The notes: generated from the sequence alone by a model not told the origin. A stretch of 64,000 nucleotides of DNA from an uncultured delta proteobacterium (GCA_947259215.1 CAMYLJ010000001.1:1-64000), one strand, 5' to 3'. Shown: positions 30,937-39,877, counted from the first letter of the stretch. Numbers and translations: made by a program.

Positions 30937-32427
30937 TCACCCCATGCGCAGGAGCCTGCGAAGCCCGGCCCAGGCGACGACCGCCAGACACACGCAGAGG
31001 ATCGGGAGCAGGGGAACGGCGAAGCGGACCCACATGTGGCTCACCATCACGTAGACCACGTAGCCGTAGAGGGCGGGAAGCAGGAAGACGAGGGCCTCCC
31101 AGCGCGCGCGCCGCAGCCAGTGCACGGCGCAGGCCGCGAAGGCGCCGAAGAGCAGAAGCGAGCTCGCGAGGCGGGAGTCACCGCCACCGGGGGGCAGGCG
31201 CAGCCCGGGCAGGCGCAGGCCGAAGGCGCGCTCGGCCAGGCCCTGGCCGGGCTCCGGCGCTTCGACGCCCCAGCCCGACTCGACGAAGAGTCCGCGCCAG
31301 GCCAGGGGCCCGCTCATGCCGAGGTAGCCCACGGGATCGGCGCGGATCGTGGCCAGCGCCTCGGCCCGGGCGCGCGCGTCCCAGTCGCCGCCGGGCTCGC
31401 GCTTGAGGGCACGCAGCCGGTCGTGCCCGCGCTGGTAGGCGCCCTCCGGGTCGTCGTCGTCGAGGAGCCGCACGCGGCCGCTCTCGCGCAACGCGCTGCG
31501 CGCGTCGCGCAGGAAGGAGGCGTTCGGCGCGAACCAGACCAGCGCGGCGGCGTAGTCGCGGAACGGCAGCGCGCCGAGATCCGCGCGGAAGAGCAGGTTG
31601 TGCTCCCGCGCCGAGATGGAGACGCTGCCGAAGCGCAGCTGGTTGCGCAGCATCCAGGGACCCGCCACCAGCAGCGCCCCGAGCAGCAGAGCCGCGCAGG
31701 CGGCGGCGGCGCCCGGCCGGGCGCCGCGCCGCCACCAGGTCCAGGCCAGCGCCGCCGCCAGCACGACCGGGAAGGGCTGGTAGATGGCCTTGGCGAGCAT
31801 CGCCAGGCCCGCCAGCGCCCCGACGCCGAGGCCGCGCCCGAACGAGGGCCGCGCCTGCGCGGCGACCAGCGCGCCGAGCGCCAGCGCGCCGACGGCCGCC
31901 GCCCCAACCACCTCCGAGTAGAAGCGGTCCGCTTCGCGACCGAGCGTCACGCTGAAGGCCACGAGCGCGAAGGCCAGCAGGCCCGGCAGCACGCGCCGCG
32001 TGAGTCGGAAGGCCGCCGCCGCCGCCAGCCAGGCCGCGGCCAGCAGCGCGATCACGTTCAGCAGCTTCAGCTGCGCCACCCGCTCGACGCAGCGAGGCTC
32101 GCCGGCCCACAGACACGGACCCGTGTCGTCCCCCGCCTCGAGACCCGGGTGCACCGCGATCCCGAGGGCGAGCAGCGCCGGCCACAGGGGTTCGCGGTAG
32201 TTGGAGGGCTGCGGGTCGTCCGAACGACTGCGGCTGAAGCTGCCGTGGGCGGCCAGGTGATGGGCGAAGGTGATGTTGTGGAGGCCGTCCTTGGCGGGAG
32301 GTGCGGCGGAGAGGGTCAGGACCTGCCCCGCGAAGGCCAGCAGCGCCAGCGGCGCCAGCAGTGCGTGCAGCACCCGGCTCCGATCCTCCCGGAGGAGACT
32401 CGTGGCGATCGCGGCGCGGCCGGGCAC
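30937..32427 (-). CDS. GT-C (PMT/ArnT-like) membrane glycosyltransferase
   Basis: A 496-residue protein with about ten transmembrane helices. The first periplasmic loop carries KDGLHNITFAHHLAAHGSFS and YREPLWPALLALGI, in the position of the GT-C catalytic acidic motif. Later helices such as LAGLAMLAKAIYQPFPVVLAA are typical of the ArnT/PMT clan. The C-terminal helices contain YGYVVYVMVSHMWVRFAVPLLP. It probably transfers a sugar from a polyprenyl carrier outside the inner membrane. The donor is unknown. It converges with the PDZ gene. Confidence 0.65.
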   Translation of the reverse strand: MPGRAAIATSLLREDRSRVLHALLAPLALLAFAGQVLTLSAAPPAKDGLHNITFAHHLAAHGSFSRSRSDDPQPSNYREPLWPALLALGIAVHPGLEAGDDTGPCLWAGEPRCVERVAQLKLLNVIALLAAAWLAAAAAFRLTRRVLPGLLAFALVAFSVTLGREADRFYSEVVGAAAVGALALGALVAAQARPSFGRGLGVGALAGLAMLAKAIYQPFPVVLAAALAWTWWRRGARPGAAAACAALLLGALLVAGPWMLRNQLRFGSVSISAREHNLLFRADLGALPFRDYAAALVWFAPNASFLRDARSALRESGRVRLLDDDDPEGAYQRGHDRLRALKREPGGDWDARARAEALATIRADPVGYLGMSGPLAWRGLFVESGWGVEAPEPGQGLAERAFGLRLPGLRLPPGGGDSRLASSLLLFGAFAACAVHWLRRARWEALVFLLPALYGYVVYVMVSHMWVRFAVPLLPILCVCLAVVAWAGLRRLLRMG

Positions 32428-32463
32428 CCCGCGAGGCTAGGACATCCGCCGGACTTCCAGCAG

Positions 32464-32862
32464 CTAGTCGAGCCGATTCAGACGGATCGCAACACTTCGG
32501 CTCTCGTCGCGCGCGATGCTGATCAGGCGGTCCGCGAAGCCGTAGTCCCGCGCCATCAAGGCGTTGATGCGCGCCGTCTGGTCGGGGTGCGGCTGCGCCA
32601 GGTAGCGACGAAGCTCACCGTTGCGCTCCAGCTTGATCTCCGGGCGTGCCCTCAGCCGCTGGTACCAGCCGCTGTCGATGCTGCCGGCCCGCAGCCACTG
32701 GCTGCCCGCGTCCTCCACCACCCAGAGCGACGTGCTGTACTCGATGCCGCGCTCGTCGGTGGTCCAGAGCGTCACGACCTCGCCCCCGTACTCGCTGGCG
32801 AGCATGAAGGCACCCCCCACCACCGCGACCAGGAACGCCACCAACAGGATGAATCCGCGCAC
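32464..32862 (-). CDS. Small anchored protein, possible PNPOx-like split-barrel fold
   Basis: A 132-residue protein with one N-terminal helix (FILLVAFLVAVVGGAFMLAS). The rest reads STSLWVVEDAGSQWLRAG, WYQRLRARPEIKLERNGEL and MARDYGFADRLISIARDESR. The order of beta strands and the RARPEIKLERNG stretch resembles deazaflavin/F420-type split-barrel proteins (DUF385-like). Cofactor residues cannot be confirmed, and the membrane anchor is unusual for that family. It lies upstream of the GT-C gene on the same strand. Confidence 0.45.
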   Translation of the reverse strand: MRGFILLVAFLVAVVGGAFMLASEYGGEVVTLWTTDERGIEYSTSLWVVEDAGSQWLRAGSIDSGWYQRLRARPEIKLERNGELRRYLAQPHPDQTARINALMARDYGFADRLISIARDESRSVAIRLNRLD

Positions 32863-32908
32863 GCAGAACCCCCTCTTCCCGCTATGTGCCCGAACCCGGG
32901 CTCGCCCG

Positions 32909-34213
32909 TCAAGGGGTTCCGGAAGACCCCCGCGGCGCCAGGCTGCGCACCTCCAGGGTGGCCAGGACCGCCCGGAACCAGGGCTGGTAGCCCGCGTAGA
33001 CCTCTTCCGGGCAGTCGGCCACGATGGCCAGGATCCGGCCGTCGCCCACCTCCACGAAGGTGAGCTCCTCCACGACCGGCCCCTCCCGGCCCGACACCAC
33101 CATCCGCAGGGCGGGCCGGCCCGCGACGTCCACCCGGCGCTGCTCCCGGACCCGCCCGCTGCCCACGTAGTGGGAAGCGTAGCGGTCGAGGTATTCGGCG
33201 ACGGTCGGGTAGCCCCGGACGATCACCTGGAAGGTGGCGTCGTAGTCCCAGGTGGGTCCGTCCGTTGCGATGACCCCCGCCGCCGTCTCCACCCGCTGCC
33301 AGCCGGCCGGCAGGCGGAGCTCGTAGCCGAAACGCGCGTCCACGTGGGGCGCCGGCGCCAGCCGCGGCGGGCCCGGAGGCGGACCCGGAGCCGGCGGCGG
33401 AGCCGCGTCCCCCTCCGCGTCGAGGAGCCGGAAGACGCTGCCGTTGGGCAGGCGGTAGAGGCTCAGGAACGAGTTCACGTCCTGCTCCGACGGCCCGCGC
33501 ACGAGCGGGCTGTCCCGCGCCACCGGAAACATCAGGTCGGCTGGCACCGGACTGTGTCGGCGCATGCCGAGGGCGTGGCCTAGCTCGTGGACCGCCACGC
33601 GTTCCACCTGGTCGGGGTTCAGGAGGCCGTAGTCGTCCGCCAGATAGAGCCGCAGCTCCGGCACATCGAAGGACACGGGCACGCGGTCGCCGACCCGCGG
33701 GCCCGTGACGGTACAGGCCGCGCCGAGCTGGATGCGGCCCAGCACCGAGATCGTGGACTCGGGCGCCGGCGCCACCTGCGCGACCAGCTCGACCCGCAAG
33801 GCGGCGTCCCGGGCGTCGCTCACCCGGCGGAAGCGGACCAGCCCCTCGAGATCCCGTTCCCAGGCCACCAGCGCCGCCTCCACCGCGGCCACGAAGGCCT
33901 CGGCGGGAATCGGCGCGAACTCGTCCTGGAGCGCCTCCGGAATCTCCGCGGGCGCCACGTACACGGGCAGCGGGAAACGGTCGGCCTCCCAGCGACAGAA
34001 GACGAGTGCGTCGCCGCCATCGGGGAGGGAGACCGCGTGCGCCAGAAACGGCAGGTAGTTGGGATCCAGCACCTCGGGGTGACGCTCGCGGAAGGCGCGG
34101 TAGTCGTGGCGGTCCGGCCGATAGGCGACGGCGACGGGAGGTGCCGGCGAGGCGGCGAGGCCGCAGCCCCAGGCGGCGGCCGCCGCGGCCGCGACTGCGC
34201 GCCGGCCCCTCAC
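32909..34213 (-). CDS. Exported metzincin-type zinc metallopeptidase
   Basis: A 434-residue protein starting at GTG 34213, with a short signal-like N terminus. At about residue 210 HELGHALGMRRH gives the full HExxHxxGxxH zinc site, and PADLMFPVA provides the metzincin Met-turn, as in matrixins. After a proline-rich linker (about 290-310) a second domain (about 315-430; FGYELRLPAGWQRVETAAGV, ALRMVVSGREGPVVEELTFVE) resembles PsbP/Mog1-like domains. It is probably secreted or lipid-anchored. Its start overlaps the smpB stop (GTGA), so a protease gene is coupled to a ribosome-rescue gene. Confidence 0.75.
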   Translation of the reverse strand: MRGRRAVAAAAAAAWGCGLAASPAPPVAVAYRPDRHDYRAFRERHPEVLDPNYLPFLAHAVSLPDGGDALVFCRWEADRFPLPVYVAPAEIPEALQDEFAPIPAEAFVAAVEAALVAWERDLEGLVRFRRVSDARDAALRVELVAQVAPAPESTISVLGRIQLGAACTVTGPRVGDRVPVSFDVPELRLYLADDYGLLNPDQVERVAVHELGHALGMRRHSPVPADLMFPVARDSPLVRGPSEQDVNSFLSLYRLPNGSVFRLLDAEGDAAPPPAPGPPPGPPRLAPAPHVDARFGYELRLPAGWQRVETAAGVIATDGPTWDYDATFQVIVRGYPTVAEYLDRYASHYVGSGRVREQRRVDVAGRPALRMVVSGREGPVVEELTFVEVGDGRILAIVADCPEEVYAGYQPWFRAVLATLEVRSLAPRGSSGTP

Positions 34214-34683
34214 CCGCGCCCGCTCCGCCGCACGGCGCGCCGCAGGCTGCGCTCCTCCTCCCGGCGGCGGATCGTCTCGCGCTTGTCCACCTGACGCTTG
34301 CCCTTCACCAGCGCCAGCTCGACCTTGGCGCGCCCCTGCTTGAAGTACAGGCGCAGCGGCACGAGCGTAAAGCCGCGCTCGTTGAGCTTGCCCTGGAGGC
34401 GCCGGATCTCCGGCTTGTGGAGCAGGAGCTTGCGCTCGCGGCGCGGGTCGGGATTCTCGCGGCCCGCCTGGTCGTAGGGGCTGATGTGCGCGTTCACCAG
34501 GATGCACTCGCCCCGCCGGATGCGGGCGTAGGCGTCCACCAGGTTGGCCCGGCCGGCGCGCAGGGACTTCACCTCCGGCCCCAGGAGCACCAGGCCCGCC
34601 TCGTGCGTCTCCAGCACGTGATAGAGGTGGCGGGCCTTCCGGTTGGTGGCCACCACCTTGTCCTCACCCCGCTCGTCAGCCAT
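34210..34683 (-). CDS. smpB: SsrA-binding protein
   Basis: A 157-residue protein of standard length. It shows the conserved core VVATNRKARHLYHVLETHEAGL, LGPEVKSLRAGRANLVDAYAR, NAHISPYDQAG and HKPEIRRLQGKLNERGFTLVP. The basic tail (KGKRQVDKRETIRRREEE) enters the ribosomal mRNA channel. SmpB binds the tRNA-like part of tmRNA and delivers it to stalled ribosomes. Its RNA partner ssrA lies 11 kb away in the same window. The end overlaps the metallopeptidase start. Confidence 0.96.
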   Translation of the reverse strand: MADERGEDKVVATNRKARHLYHVLETHEAGLVLLGPEVKSLRAGRANLVDAYARIRRGECILVNAHISPYDQAGRENPDPRRERKLLLHKPEIRRLQGKLNERGFTLVPLRLYFKQGRAKVELALVKGKRQVDKRETIRRREEERSLRRAVRRSGRG

Positions 34684-34882
34684 GGCCGCGCAATCCTAAT
34701 GCACCTGTCGCGCGCGGGGCAGGCAGGGCCCGGAGGCGGGCGTCACCTCCGCGTGTGCGGCGCCCATCCTCGGACGGGCCTCGACCGACCCGCCGCCGAA
34801 CGCCGTGGATGCCCGGAAGCGATGGATGCGGCCGCCGCGCGGATGCCGCGATTCGGACGGGCGGTCGAGGGTTCTGCCCTTC

Positions 34883-35233
34883 TCAGTCGCGGATCCGGTT
34901 CCGGGAGTCCACGAAGACCCGGGCGGCCTCCCAGGACCGCGCCTCCGCCTCGTCCAGCTGCACCCAGCTCGCGATGATGACCGTGTCACCCGGCTTCACC
35001 AGGTGCGCCGCGGCCCCGTTCACGCAGATCTCGCGCGAGCCCGGCTCGCCCTCGATCGCGTAGGTGCTCAACCGCGAGCCGTTGCTGCAGTTCCAGATGT
35101 CGACCTCCTCGTACGGGAGGATGTCGGCGGCACGCAGCAGCTCCGAGTCGATGCTGACCGAGCCTTCGTACTCGACGTTCGCCTCGGTCACGGTGGCACG
35201 GTGGATCTTGGACTTCAGCATCTTGCGCGTCAC
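34883..35233 (-). CDS. panD: Aspartate 1-decarboxylase precursor
   Basis: A 116-residue pyruvoyl-dependent enzyme that makes beta-alanine from aspartate for pantothenate. The self-cleavage site Gly-Ser is in [11 protein letters not shown] (about residues 20-30), where the serine becomes the pyruvoyl group. [16 protein letters not shown] and [19 protein letters not shown] are typical. The start overlaps panC by 4 bp (ATGA). It is last in panB-panC-panD. Confidence 0.95.
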   Translation of the reverse strand: MTRKMLKSKIHRATVTEANVEYEGSVSIDSELLRAADILPYEEVDIWNCSNGSRLSTYAIEGEPGSREICVNGAAAHLVKPGDTVIIASWVQLDEAEARSWEAARVFVDSRNRIRD

Positions 35234-36126
35234 GAGGGGTCCTCCGGGTGGAGATGGGGGTGCAGCACGCGGTTGTCGATCAGGCGCACGCGGGCTCCCG
35301 GGTCGCCTGAGGCAGCGGGGAAGTGCACGGCCAGCGCCAGCAGGGTCGGCCCCTGCAGGCGTGTCGGGGCGGGCTCGAGGCGTTGCGGGTCACGAAGCTC
35401 CGCGTACTCGACGAAGGCCAGGGGAGCGCGCGCCAGCTCGGCCCGCACCCGGGCCAGGATCTCGTCGGCGCGAGCCTCGCCGTCCGCGACGGCGCGCTCG
35501 GCCACGTCGAGGGCGCGCGCCAAAGCGCGCGCCTCGCGCCGGGCCGCGGGCGCCAGCAGCCGGTTGCGGCTCGAACGGGCGACGCCGTCCGGCTCCCGCG
35601 CGATGGGCGCGCCCAGCACCTCGACGTCGAATCCGAGGTCGCGCACGAGCCGCCGGATCACCGCAAGCTGCTGGAAGTCCTTCTCGCCGAAGACGGCGAC
35701 ATGGGGCTTGGCGGCCAGCAGAAGCCGCGTCACCACGGTGGTGACGCCGCGGAAGTGGCCCGGGCGGCCGGCGCCGCAGAGCGGTCGCGTGAGCGCGTCC
35801 ACCTCGACCCAGGTCTGGTGCCCGTCGGGGTAGAGCTCCCCGGCCTCGGGCGCGAAGACCACGTCCACGCCCCGCGCGCGGCAGGCGGCCGCGTCGGCCT
35901 CGAAGGGCCGCGGGTAGCGTTCGAAGTCCTCCTCGGGCCCAAACTGGCTCGGGTTCACGAAGATCGAGACCCACACCTCGTCGGCCTTGGCCCGGGCGGC
36001 GTCCACCAGCGTGAGGTGCCCTTCGTGCAGCGCCCCCATGGTGGGCACCAGGGCGATGCGGCCACCCTCCGCACGCACGGCGTCGGCACGGGCCTGGAGC
36101 TCGGCGGTCGATTCCATGATGCGCAT
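35230..36126 (-). CDS. panC: Pantothenate synthetase
   Basis: A 298-residue enzyme that joins pantoate and beta-alanine using ATP. Motifs: [19 protein letters not shown] with the HxGH nucleotide site, [37 protein letters not shown] and SSRNRLL (KMSKS-equivalent region). ATG 36126 is chosen because the 58 residues further upstream in frame are antisense noise over panB. It starts 2 bp after the panB stop and overlaps panD. Confidence 0.95.
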   Translation of the reverse strand: MRIMESTAELQARADAVRAEGGRIALVPTMGALHEGHLTLVDAARAKADEVWVSIFVNPSQFGPEEDFERYPRPFEADAAACRARGVDVVFAPEAGELYPDGHQTWVEVDALTRPLCGAGRPGHFRGVTTVVTRLLLAAKPHVAVFGEKDFQQLAVIRRLVRDLGFDVEVLGAPIAREPDGVARSSRNRLLAPAARREARALARALDVAERAVADGEARADEILARVRAELARAPLAFVEYAELRDPQRLEPAPTRLQGPTLLALAVHFPAASGDPGARVRLIDNRVLHPHLHPEDPS

Positions 36127-36128
36127 GG

Positions 36129-36956
36129 CTAGCGGTAGCTGTGCTCGGTGTCGGGGAACTTGGCGTCCGCCACCTCTTCCGCGAAGGCGCGGGCGGCCCG
36201 GTGCGCCGCCGCGCCGAGATCCGCGTACTGCTTCACGAAGCTCGGCGTCCAGTCGTTCAGGCCGAGCATGTCGTGCATCACCAGCACCTGGCCGTCGCAC
36301 TCGACGCCGGCGCCGATGCCGATCGTCGGGATCGTGAGCGTGGCCGTGATCTCCGCGGCCAGCGCCGCCGGCATGCCCTCGAGCACCACGGAGAAGGCGC
36401 CCGCCTCCTGCACGGCGCGCGCGTCGGCGATCACCCGCCGCCGGTCGGCGTCTCCACGCCCCTGCACGCGGAAGCCGCCCATGGCGTGCACCGACTGGGG
36501 CGTGAGACCGACGTGCCCCATCACGGGGATCCCGGCGGCGACGATCCGCCGGATGGTCTCGCGCACCGCGGTCCCGCCCTCGAGCTTCACGGCGTGGGCG
36601 TCGCCCTCCTTCATCAGCCGGATCGCGGCGCGCACGGCGTCGTCGGCGCAGACCTGGTAGGAGCCGAAGGGCATGTCGGCCACCACCAGAGCGCGGGCCG
36701 CGCCGCGCGCCACCATGCGCGTGTGGTAGAGGGTCTCGTCGAGGGTGACCGGCAGGGTCGTGTCACGGCCCTGCACCACGTTGCCGAGCGAGTCCCCCAC
36801 CAGCAGCACGTCGATCCCCGCCGCGTCGAAGATGCGGGCGAAGGCGAAGTCGTAGGCGGTGAGCATCGCGAAGCGCTCTCCCCGGCGCTTGCGGGCGGCC
36901 AGGGAGCGGACGGTGGTGCGGTGTTCGGTGGTCGCGGCGGCGCGGACGGTGGACAT
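36129..36956 (-). CDS. panB: 3-methyl-2-oxobutanoate hydroxymethyltransferase
   Basis: A 275-residue TIM-barrel enzyme making ketopantoate from 2-ketoisovalerate and methylene-THF. Motifs: MLTAYDFAFARIFDAAGID, VGDSLGNVVQGRDTTLPVTL, ADMPFGSYQ, VKLEGG, GHVGLTPQSVHAMGGFRVQGR and VLEGMP. GGAGG lies 6 bp before ATG 36956. It is first in panBCD, preceded by a roughly 285-nt leader with an intrinsic-terminator hairpin. Confidence 0.95.
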   Translation of the reverse strand: MSTVRAAATTEHRTTVRSLAARKRRGERFAMLTAYDFAFARIFDAAGIDVLLVGDSLGNVVQGRDTTLPVTLDETLYHTRMVARGAARALVVADMPFGSYQVCADDAVRAAIRLMKEGDAHAVKLEGGTAVRETIRRIVAAGIPVMGHVGLTPQSVHAMGGFRVQGRGDADRRRVIADARAVQEAGAFSVVLEGMPAALAAEITATLTIPTIGIGAGVECDGQVLVMHDMLGLNDWTPSFVKQYADLGAAAHRAARAFAEEVADAKFPDTEHSYR

Positions 36957-37242
36957 GACCGATCCTCCGGGCCCGGGCGGGCTCGGGTCGGTCTCCTGAA
37001 ACGAAAACGCGCCTCACGGGCTCTGTGGCCGGAGGCGCGGTGCATCGACGTTCGAAGCCGGATCCCCGTGGACCGCGCTTCGTGACTGGTCGACTTCCCG
37101 GTGCCCGCCCCCGTCTCGGTCCGCAGCGCGGATCCGAGCGTGCTCTGGGCGATCGGTGAGGCGACATCCTCGTCATCGGACCGACCTGGCGTCGGCCGGG
37201 CGTTTGCTGCGTAGGGGATCGCCCTGTGCGATTCCCCTCGAC
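36957..37242 (-). promoter_or_regulatory. Structured 5' leader of panBCD, candidate pan-type RNA element
   Basis: The predicted transcript start (about 37242) to the panB ATG gives about 285 nt of non-coding leader. It contains hairpins with a single bulged A on the 5' side: GGGG-A-ATCGC/GCGATCCCC (37214-37237) and CGG-A-TCCGC/GCGGACCG, followed by the terminator at 36996-37039. The known pan RNA motif occurs upstream of pantothenate genes and has stems with bulged adenosines. I infer this is that element or an analogue; I cannot run the covariance model. Confidence 0.45.
36996..37039 (-). terminator. Intrinsic terminator/attenuator before panB
   Basis: On the minus strand the arms CGCGCCTC and GAGGCGCG (37032-37039 and 37008-37015), extended inward by CGG/CCG with one bulged T, are followed at once by TTTTCGTTTC. 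It ends 40 bp before the panB start. It could simply end the upstream operon, but its place inside the panB leader fits attenuation. Confidence 0.65.
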
Positions 37243-37248
37243 CCCCGG

Positions 37249-37277
37249 AGGCTAAGCGCGCCTGCCGCCCCGGTCAA
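37249..37277 (-). promoter_or_regulatory. Likely panBCD promoter
   Basis: On the minus strand TTGACC (37272-37277), 17 bp, TAGCCT (37249-37254). It is located between the end of the rsmA operon and the structured leader. Confidence 0.45.
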
Positions 37278-37306
37278 CCGGGCAAGACCCCAAGGGGAGT
37301 CGGCCC

Positions 37307-37594
37307 TCACTCCGTCTCGCCGCCCTCCAGCCGGGACCGCACGGCGGGCGGCAGGAAGCGCTCTTCGAGCAGCTCGGGGGCGTGCCCACGGATGGCGCTC
37401 GCCAGCACCTCCAGGTGCTCCTCGACGGGATCGCGCGCGTTCAGGATCACCCACACGCGGCCCCGCAGCCGGCAGACACCGCTCGCCAGCGGCAGGCCGG
37501 GCTCGACCTCCCCGGCCCCGGTGTGCACGCGCACGTCCATCCCCGCCTCGCGCGCCAGCTCAGCCAGGGCGTCGCGCAGCTCCTCGGGACTCAT
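37307..37594 (-). CDS. Small conserved protein of unknown function downstream of rsmA
   Basis: A 95-residue soluble protein (MSPEELRDALAELAREAGMD, SGVCRLRGRVWVILNARDPV, LLEERFLPPAVRSRLEGG). It has an alternating helix-strand pattern with no catalytic motif I recognise. ATG 37594 overlaps the rsmA stop (ATGA). The longer frame upstream runs antisense to rsmA and is discarded. It is last in the tolQ-to-rsmA gene run. Confidence 0.6.
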   Translation of the reverse strand: MSPEELRDALAELAREAGMDVRVHTGAGEVEPGLPLASGVCRLRGRVWVILNARDPVEEHLEVLASAIRGHAPELLEERFLPPAVRSRLEGGETE

Positions 37595-38451
37595 GCGCCG
37601 GGCCTCTCGAGCGCCCGGGCCAGCGCGAGGAAGCGCTCGGGCGCCAGGCTCTCGGCCCGGGCCCGGGGGTCGATCCCGAGCTCGGCCAGCAGCTCTGCGA
37701 GCTTCGCGTCCGGCGGCACCACGTCGCTGGCGCGCAGGCAGTTCAGCAGCAGCTTCCGGCGCGTGGCGAAGGCCGCGCGGGCCACCCGCTCCACGCTCAG
37801 CAGCTCGTCGCGGTTGGAGCTGCACACCAGCGGCGAATCGGGGCGCGGCGTGAGGCGCAGCGCCGTGGAGACCACCTTGGGCGCGGGATGGAAGCACCCG
37901 GGCCGCAGCTGCCCGACGCGCTGGCTGCGCACGCAGAGCGCGTGGAGGACGGCCAGCGAGCCGTAGTCGCGGCCTCCCGGCGCCGCCGCGATGCGCGCCG
38001 CCACCTCGCGCTGGACGAGCACCGTCCAATCGGTGAGCGCATGGCGCGCCGCCAGGAGCGAGCGCAACAGGGGCGACGACACCGCGTAGGGCAGGTTCGC
38101 GACGACGCGCACCGGCGGGCGGAGCCCGGCCGCCAGCGCCGCCAGGTCCACGTCCAGGGCATCTGCGTGCACGAGCTCGACGTGCGCGGGCAACGCGCCC
38201 TCGGCCCGGAGCGCGCGCACCAGGCCGGCGTCCACCTCGAACGCCACCACCTGGCGGGCGCGGGCCGCGAGCGCCCGGGTCAGGACCCCGAGGCCAGCGC
38301 CGATCTCGATCACCGCATCCCCGGGCCCGACGCCGGCCCGCTCGGCCATGCGCGCGGCCAGGCTGTCGCTCACCAGGAAGTTCTGACCCAGATCGCGCCG
38401 CGGGCGCAGGCCATGGCGGGCGAGGAGCGCGCGCACCTCGCCGGCGTTCAC
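37591..38451 (-). CDS. rsmA: 16S rRNA dimethyladenosine transferase
   Basis: A 286-residue SAM-dependent enzyme that dimethylates two adjacent adenosines in the 3' hairpin of 16S rRNA. Motifs: RRDLGQNFLVSD, VIEIGAGLGVLTRALAAR (SAM loop) and VVANLPYAVSSPLLRSLL, the NLPY catalytic motif. LVQREVAARI follows. The C-terminal domain contains FHPAPKVVSTALRL. It overlaps tsaD upstream and the small gene downstream, each by 4 bp. Confidence 0.95.
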   Translation of the reverse strand: MNAGEVRALLARHGLRPRRDLGQNFLVSDSLAARMAERAGVGPGDAVIEIGAGLGVLTRALAARARQVVAFEVDAGLVRALRAEGALPAHVELVHADALDVDLAALAAGLRPPVRVVANLPYAVSSPLLRSLLAARHALTDWTVLVQREVAARIAAAPGGRDYGSLAVLHALCVRSQRVGQLRPGCFHPAPKVVSTALRLTPRPDSPLVCSSNRDELLSVERVARAAFATRRKLLLNCLRASDVVPPDAKLAELLAELGIDPRARAESLAPERFLALARALERPGA

Positions 38452-39476
38452 GGAGCGGACGGGCCCAGCGGGCCGCGCGAGAAGGCCTCCCGGTCGAACG
38501 GATCGCGCGCGCCGCGCGCCAGCCGCCGTGCGCCGGCGGCCGCGATCATGACGGCGTTGTCGGTGCAGAGCTCGGGAGGCGGGAACACGACGCGGAAGCC
38601 GTCGCGGCGTCCCGCCGCGGCCAGCTCTTCGCGCAGCCGGCGGTTGGCCGCCACGCCACCCACCACCGCCAGCCGGGCCATCCCCTCGTCGCGCAGGGCC
38701 CGGCGCGCGCGGGTCACCAGGTGATCCGTGGCGGCGGCCTCGAAGGAGGCCGCCACGTCGGCCACGTCGCGCGGGCCGAGCTCGCCGCGCCGCTCCACCT
38801 CGAGGGCCACGGCGGTCTTGAGGCCGCTGTAGGAGAAGTCCAGGCCCGGGGCGCCCGCCAGGGGCCGCGGGAAGGCCACGGCCGCGGGATCGCCGTCGCG
38901 GGCCGCGGCCGAGAGCGCCGGACCGCCCGGGTACGGCAGGCCCAGCAGCTTGGCCACCTTGTCGAACGCCTCACCCACGGCGTCGTCCCGGGTCTGCCCC
39001 AGCAGCACCGGCGGCGTGTCCGCCGCTTCCAGCCGGTAGAGCGCGGTGTGACCGCCGGAGACCACGAGGCCGATGAAGGGCGGCGCGAGCGAGGCGTCCG
39101 CCAGCTCCGCCGACACGAGATGCCCTTCCAGGTGGTGGACGCCCACGAACGGCACCCCCAGCCGGAAGGCCAGGGCCTTGCCGAAGGAGAGGCCCACGAG
39201 GAGCGACCCCACGAGCCCGGGCCCCGCGGTGGCGGCCACGGCGTCCAGATCCTCCGGCGCGACGCCCGCCTGCGCCAGCGCGGCCTCTACCACCCCCGAG
39301 ACGGCGCGCAGGTGATCCCGCGAGGCCAGCTCGGGCACGACGCCGCCGTACGGGGCGTGGGTCGCGTCCTGGCCGTGGACGCGGCTTCCCAGCACTTCGC
39401 GACCGTCCCGCAGCACGGCCGCGGCCATCTCGTCGCACGAGCTCTCGATGCCGAGGACGAGGCCGGGGGGCCGCAT
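38448..39476 (-). CDS. tsaD: tRNA N6-adenosine threonylcarbamoyltransferase
   Basis: A 342-residue ASKHA-fold protein that transfers threonylcarbamoyl to A37 of ANN-decoding tRNAs, together with TsaB/TsaE. Motifs: VLGIESSCDEMAAAVL, GVVPELASRDHL, the metal-binding HHLEGHLVSA, VSGGHTALYRL, DDAVGEAFDKVAKLLGLPYPGG, FSYSGLKTAV and GGVAANRRLREEL. It starts 9 bp after the DksA-family gene stop and overlaps rsmA by 4 bp. Confidence 0.95.
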   Translation of the reverse strand: MRPPGLVLGIESSCDEMAAAVLRDGREVLGSRVHGQDATHAPYGGVVPELASRDHLRAVSGVVEAALAQAGVAPEDLDAVAATAGPGLVGSLLVGLSFGKALAFRLGVPFVGVHHLEGHLVSAELADASLAPPFIGLVVSGGHTALYRLEAADTPPVLLGQTRDDAVGEAFDKVAKLLGLPYPGGPALSAAARDGDPAAVAFPRPLAGAPGLDFSYSGLKTAVALEVERRGELGPRDVADVAASFEAAATDHLVTRARRALRDEGMARLAVVGGVAANRRLREELAAAGRRDGFRVVFPPPELCTDNAVMIAAAGARRLARGARDPFDREAFSRGPLGPSAP

Positions 39477-39485
39477 GGCATGGGG

Positions 39486-39848
39486 CTAGCCCATGCCCCG
39501 CTCGAGCTTCTCCTGCTGGGACTTGCAGTCGATGCACAGCTCGGCCACCGGCCGCGCCTCCAGGCGCTTCACGCCGATGTCCTCACCGCAGGATTCGCAG
39601 GCGCCGTACTCGCCGCCATCGATCTTCTCGAGCGCCGCCGTGATCTTGTTCATCAAGCCCCGCTCGCGCTCGCGCAGGCGGCCGATGAACGCCAGACCGA
39701 CCTCCGAGGAGGCGGTGTCGATCTCATCCGGAAAGTCGTCCGGGTCGAGATTCATGTCTCCGCCGAGCGCGCGCTGCGCGTTGCGCAAGATCGACTCGCG
39801 CTGCTGGGTCAAGATCTTCCGGAACTTCTCCTGGTCGCGCTTCCTCAA
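39486..39848 (-). CDS. DksA/TraR-family C4 zinc-finger protein
   Basis: A 120-residue protein starting at TTG 39848, with GAGGTG about 5 bp upstream. An N-terminal coiled-coil region (KRDQEKFRKILTQQRESILR, LRERERGLMNKITAALEKI) precedes the four-cysteine finger CESCGEDIGVKRLEARPVAE-LCIDCK. DksA-type proteins bind the RNA polymerase secondary channel and tune promoters; the DxxDxA-like tip here reads DEIDTASSEV. It is shorter than E. coli DksA. It follows the tol-pal-cpoB genes and precedes tsaD on the same strand. Confidence 0.85.
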   Translation of the reverse strand: MRKRDQEKFRKILTQQRESILRNAQRALGGDMNLDPDDFPDEIDTASSEVGLAFIGRLRERERGLMNKITAALEKIDGGEYGACESCGEDIGVKRLEARPVAELCIDCKSQQEKLERGMG

Positions 39849-39877
39849 CGTCCACCTCGACGCCGGCCCCGCCGGCT

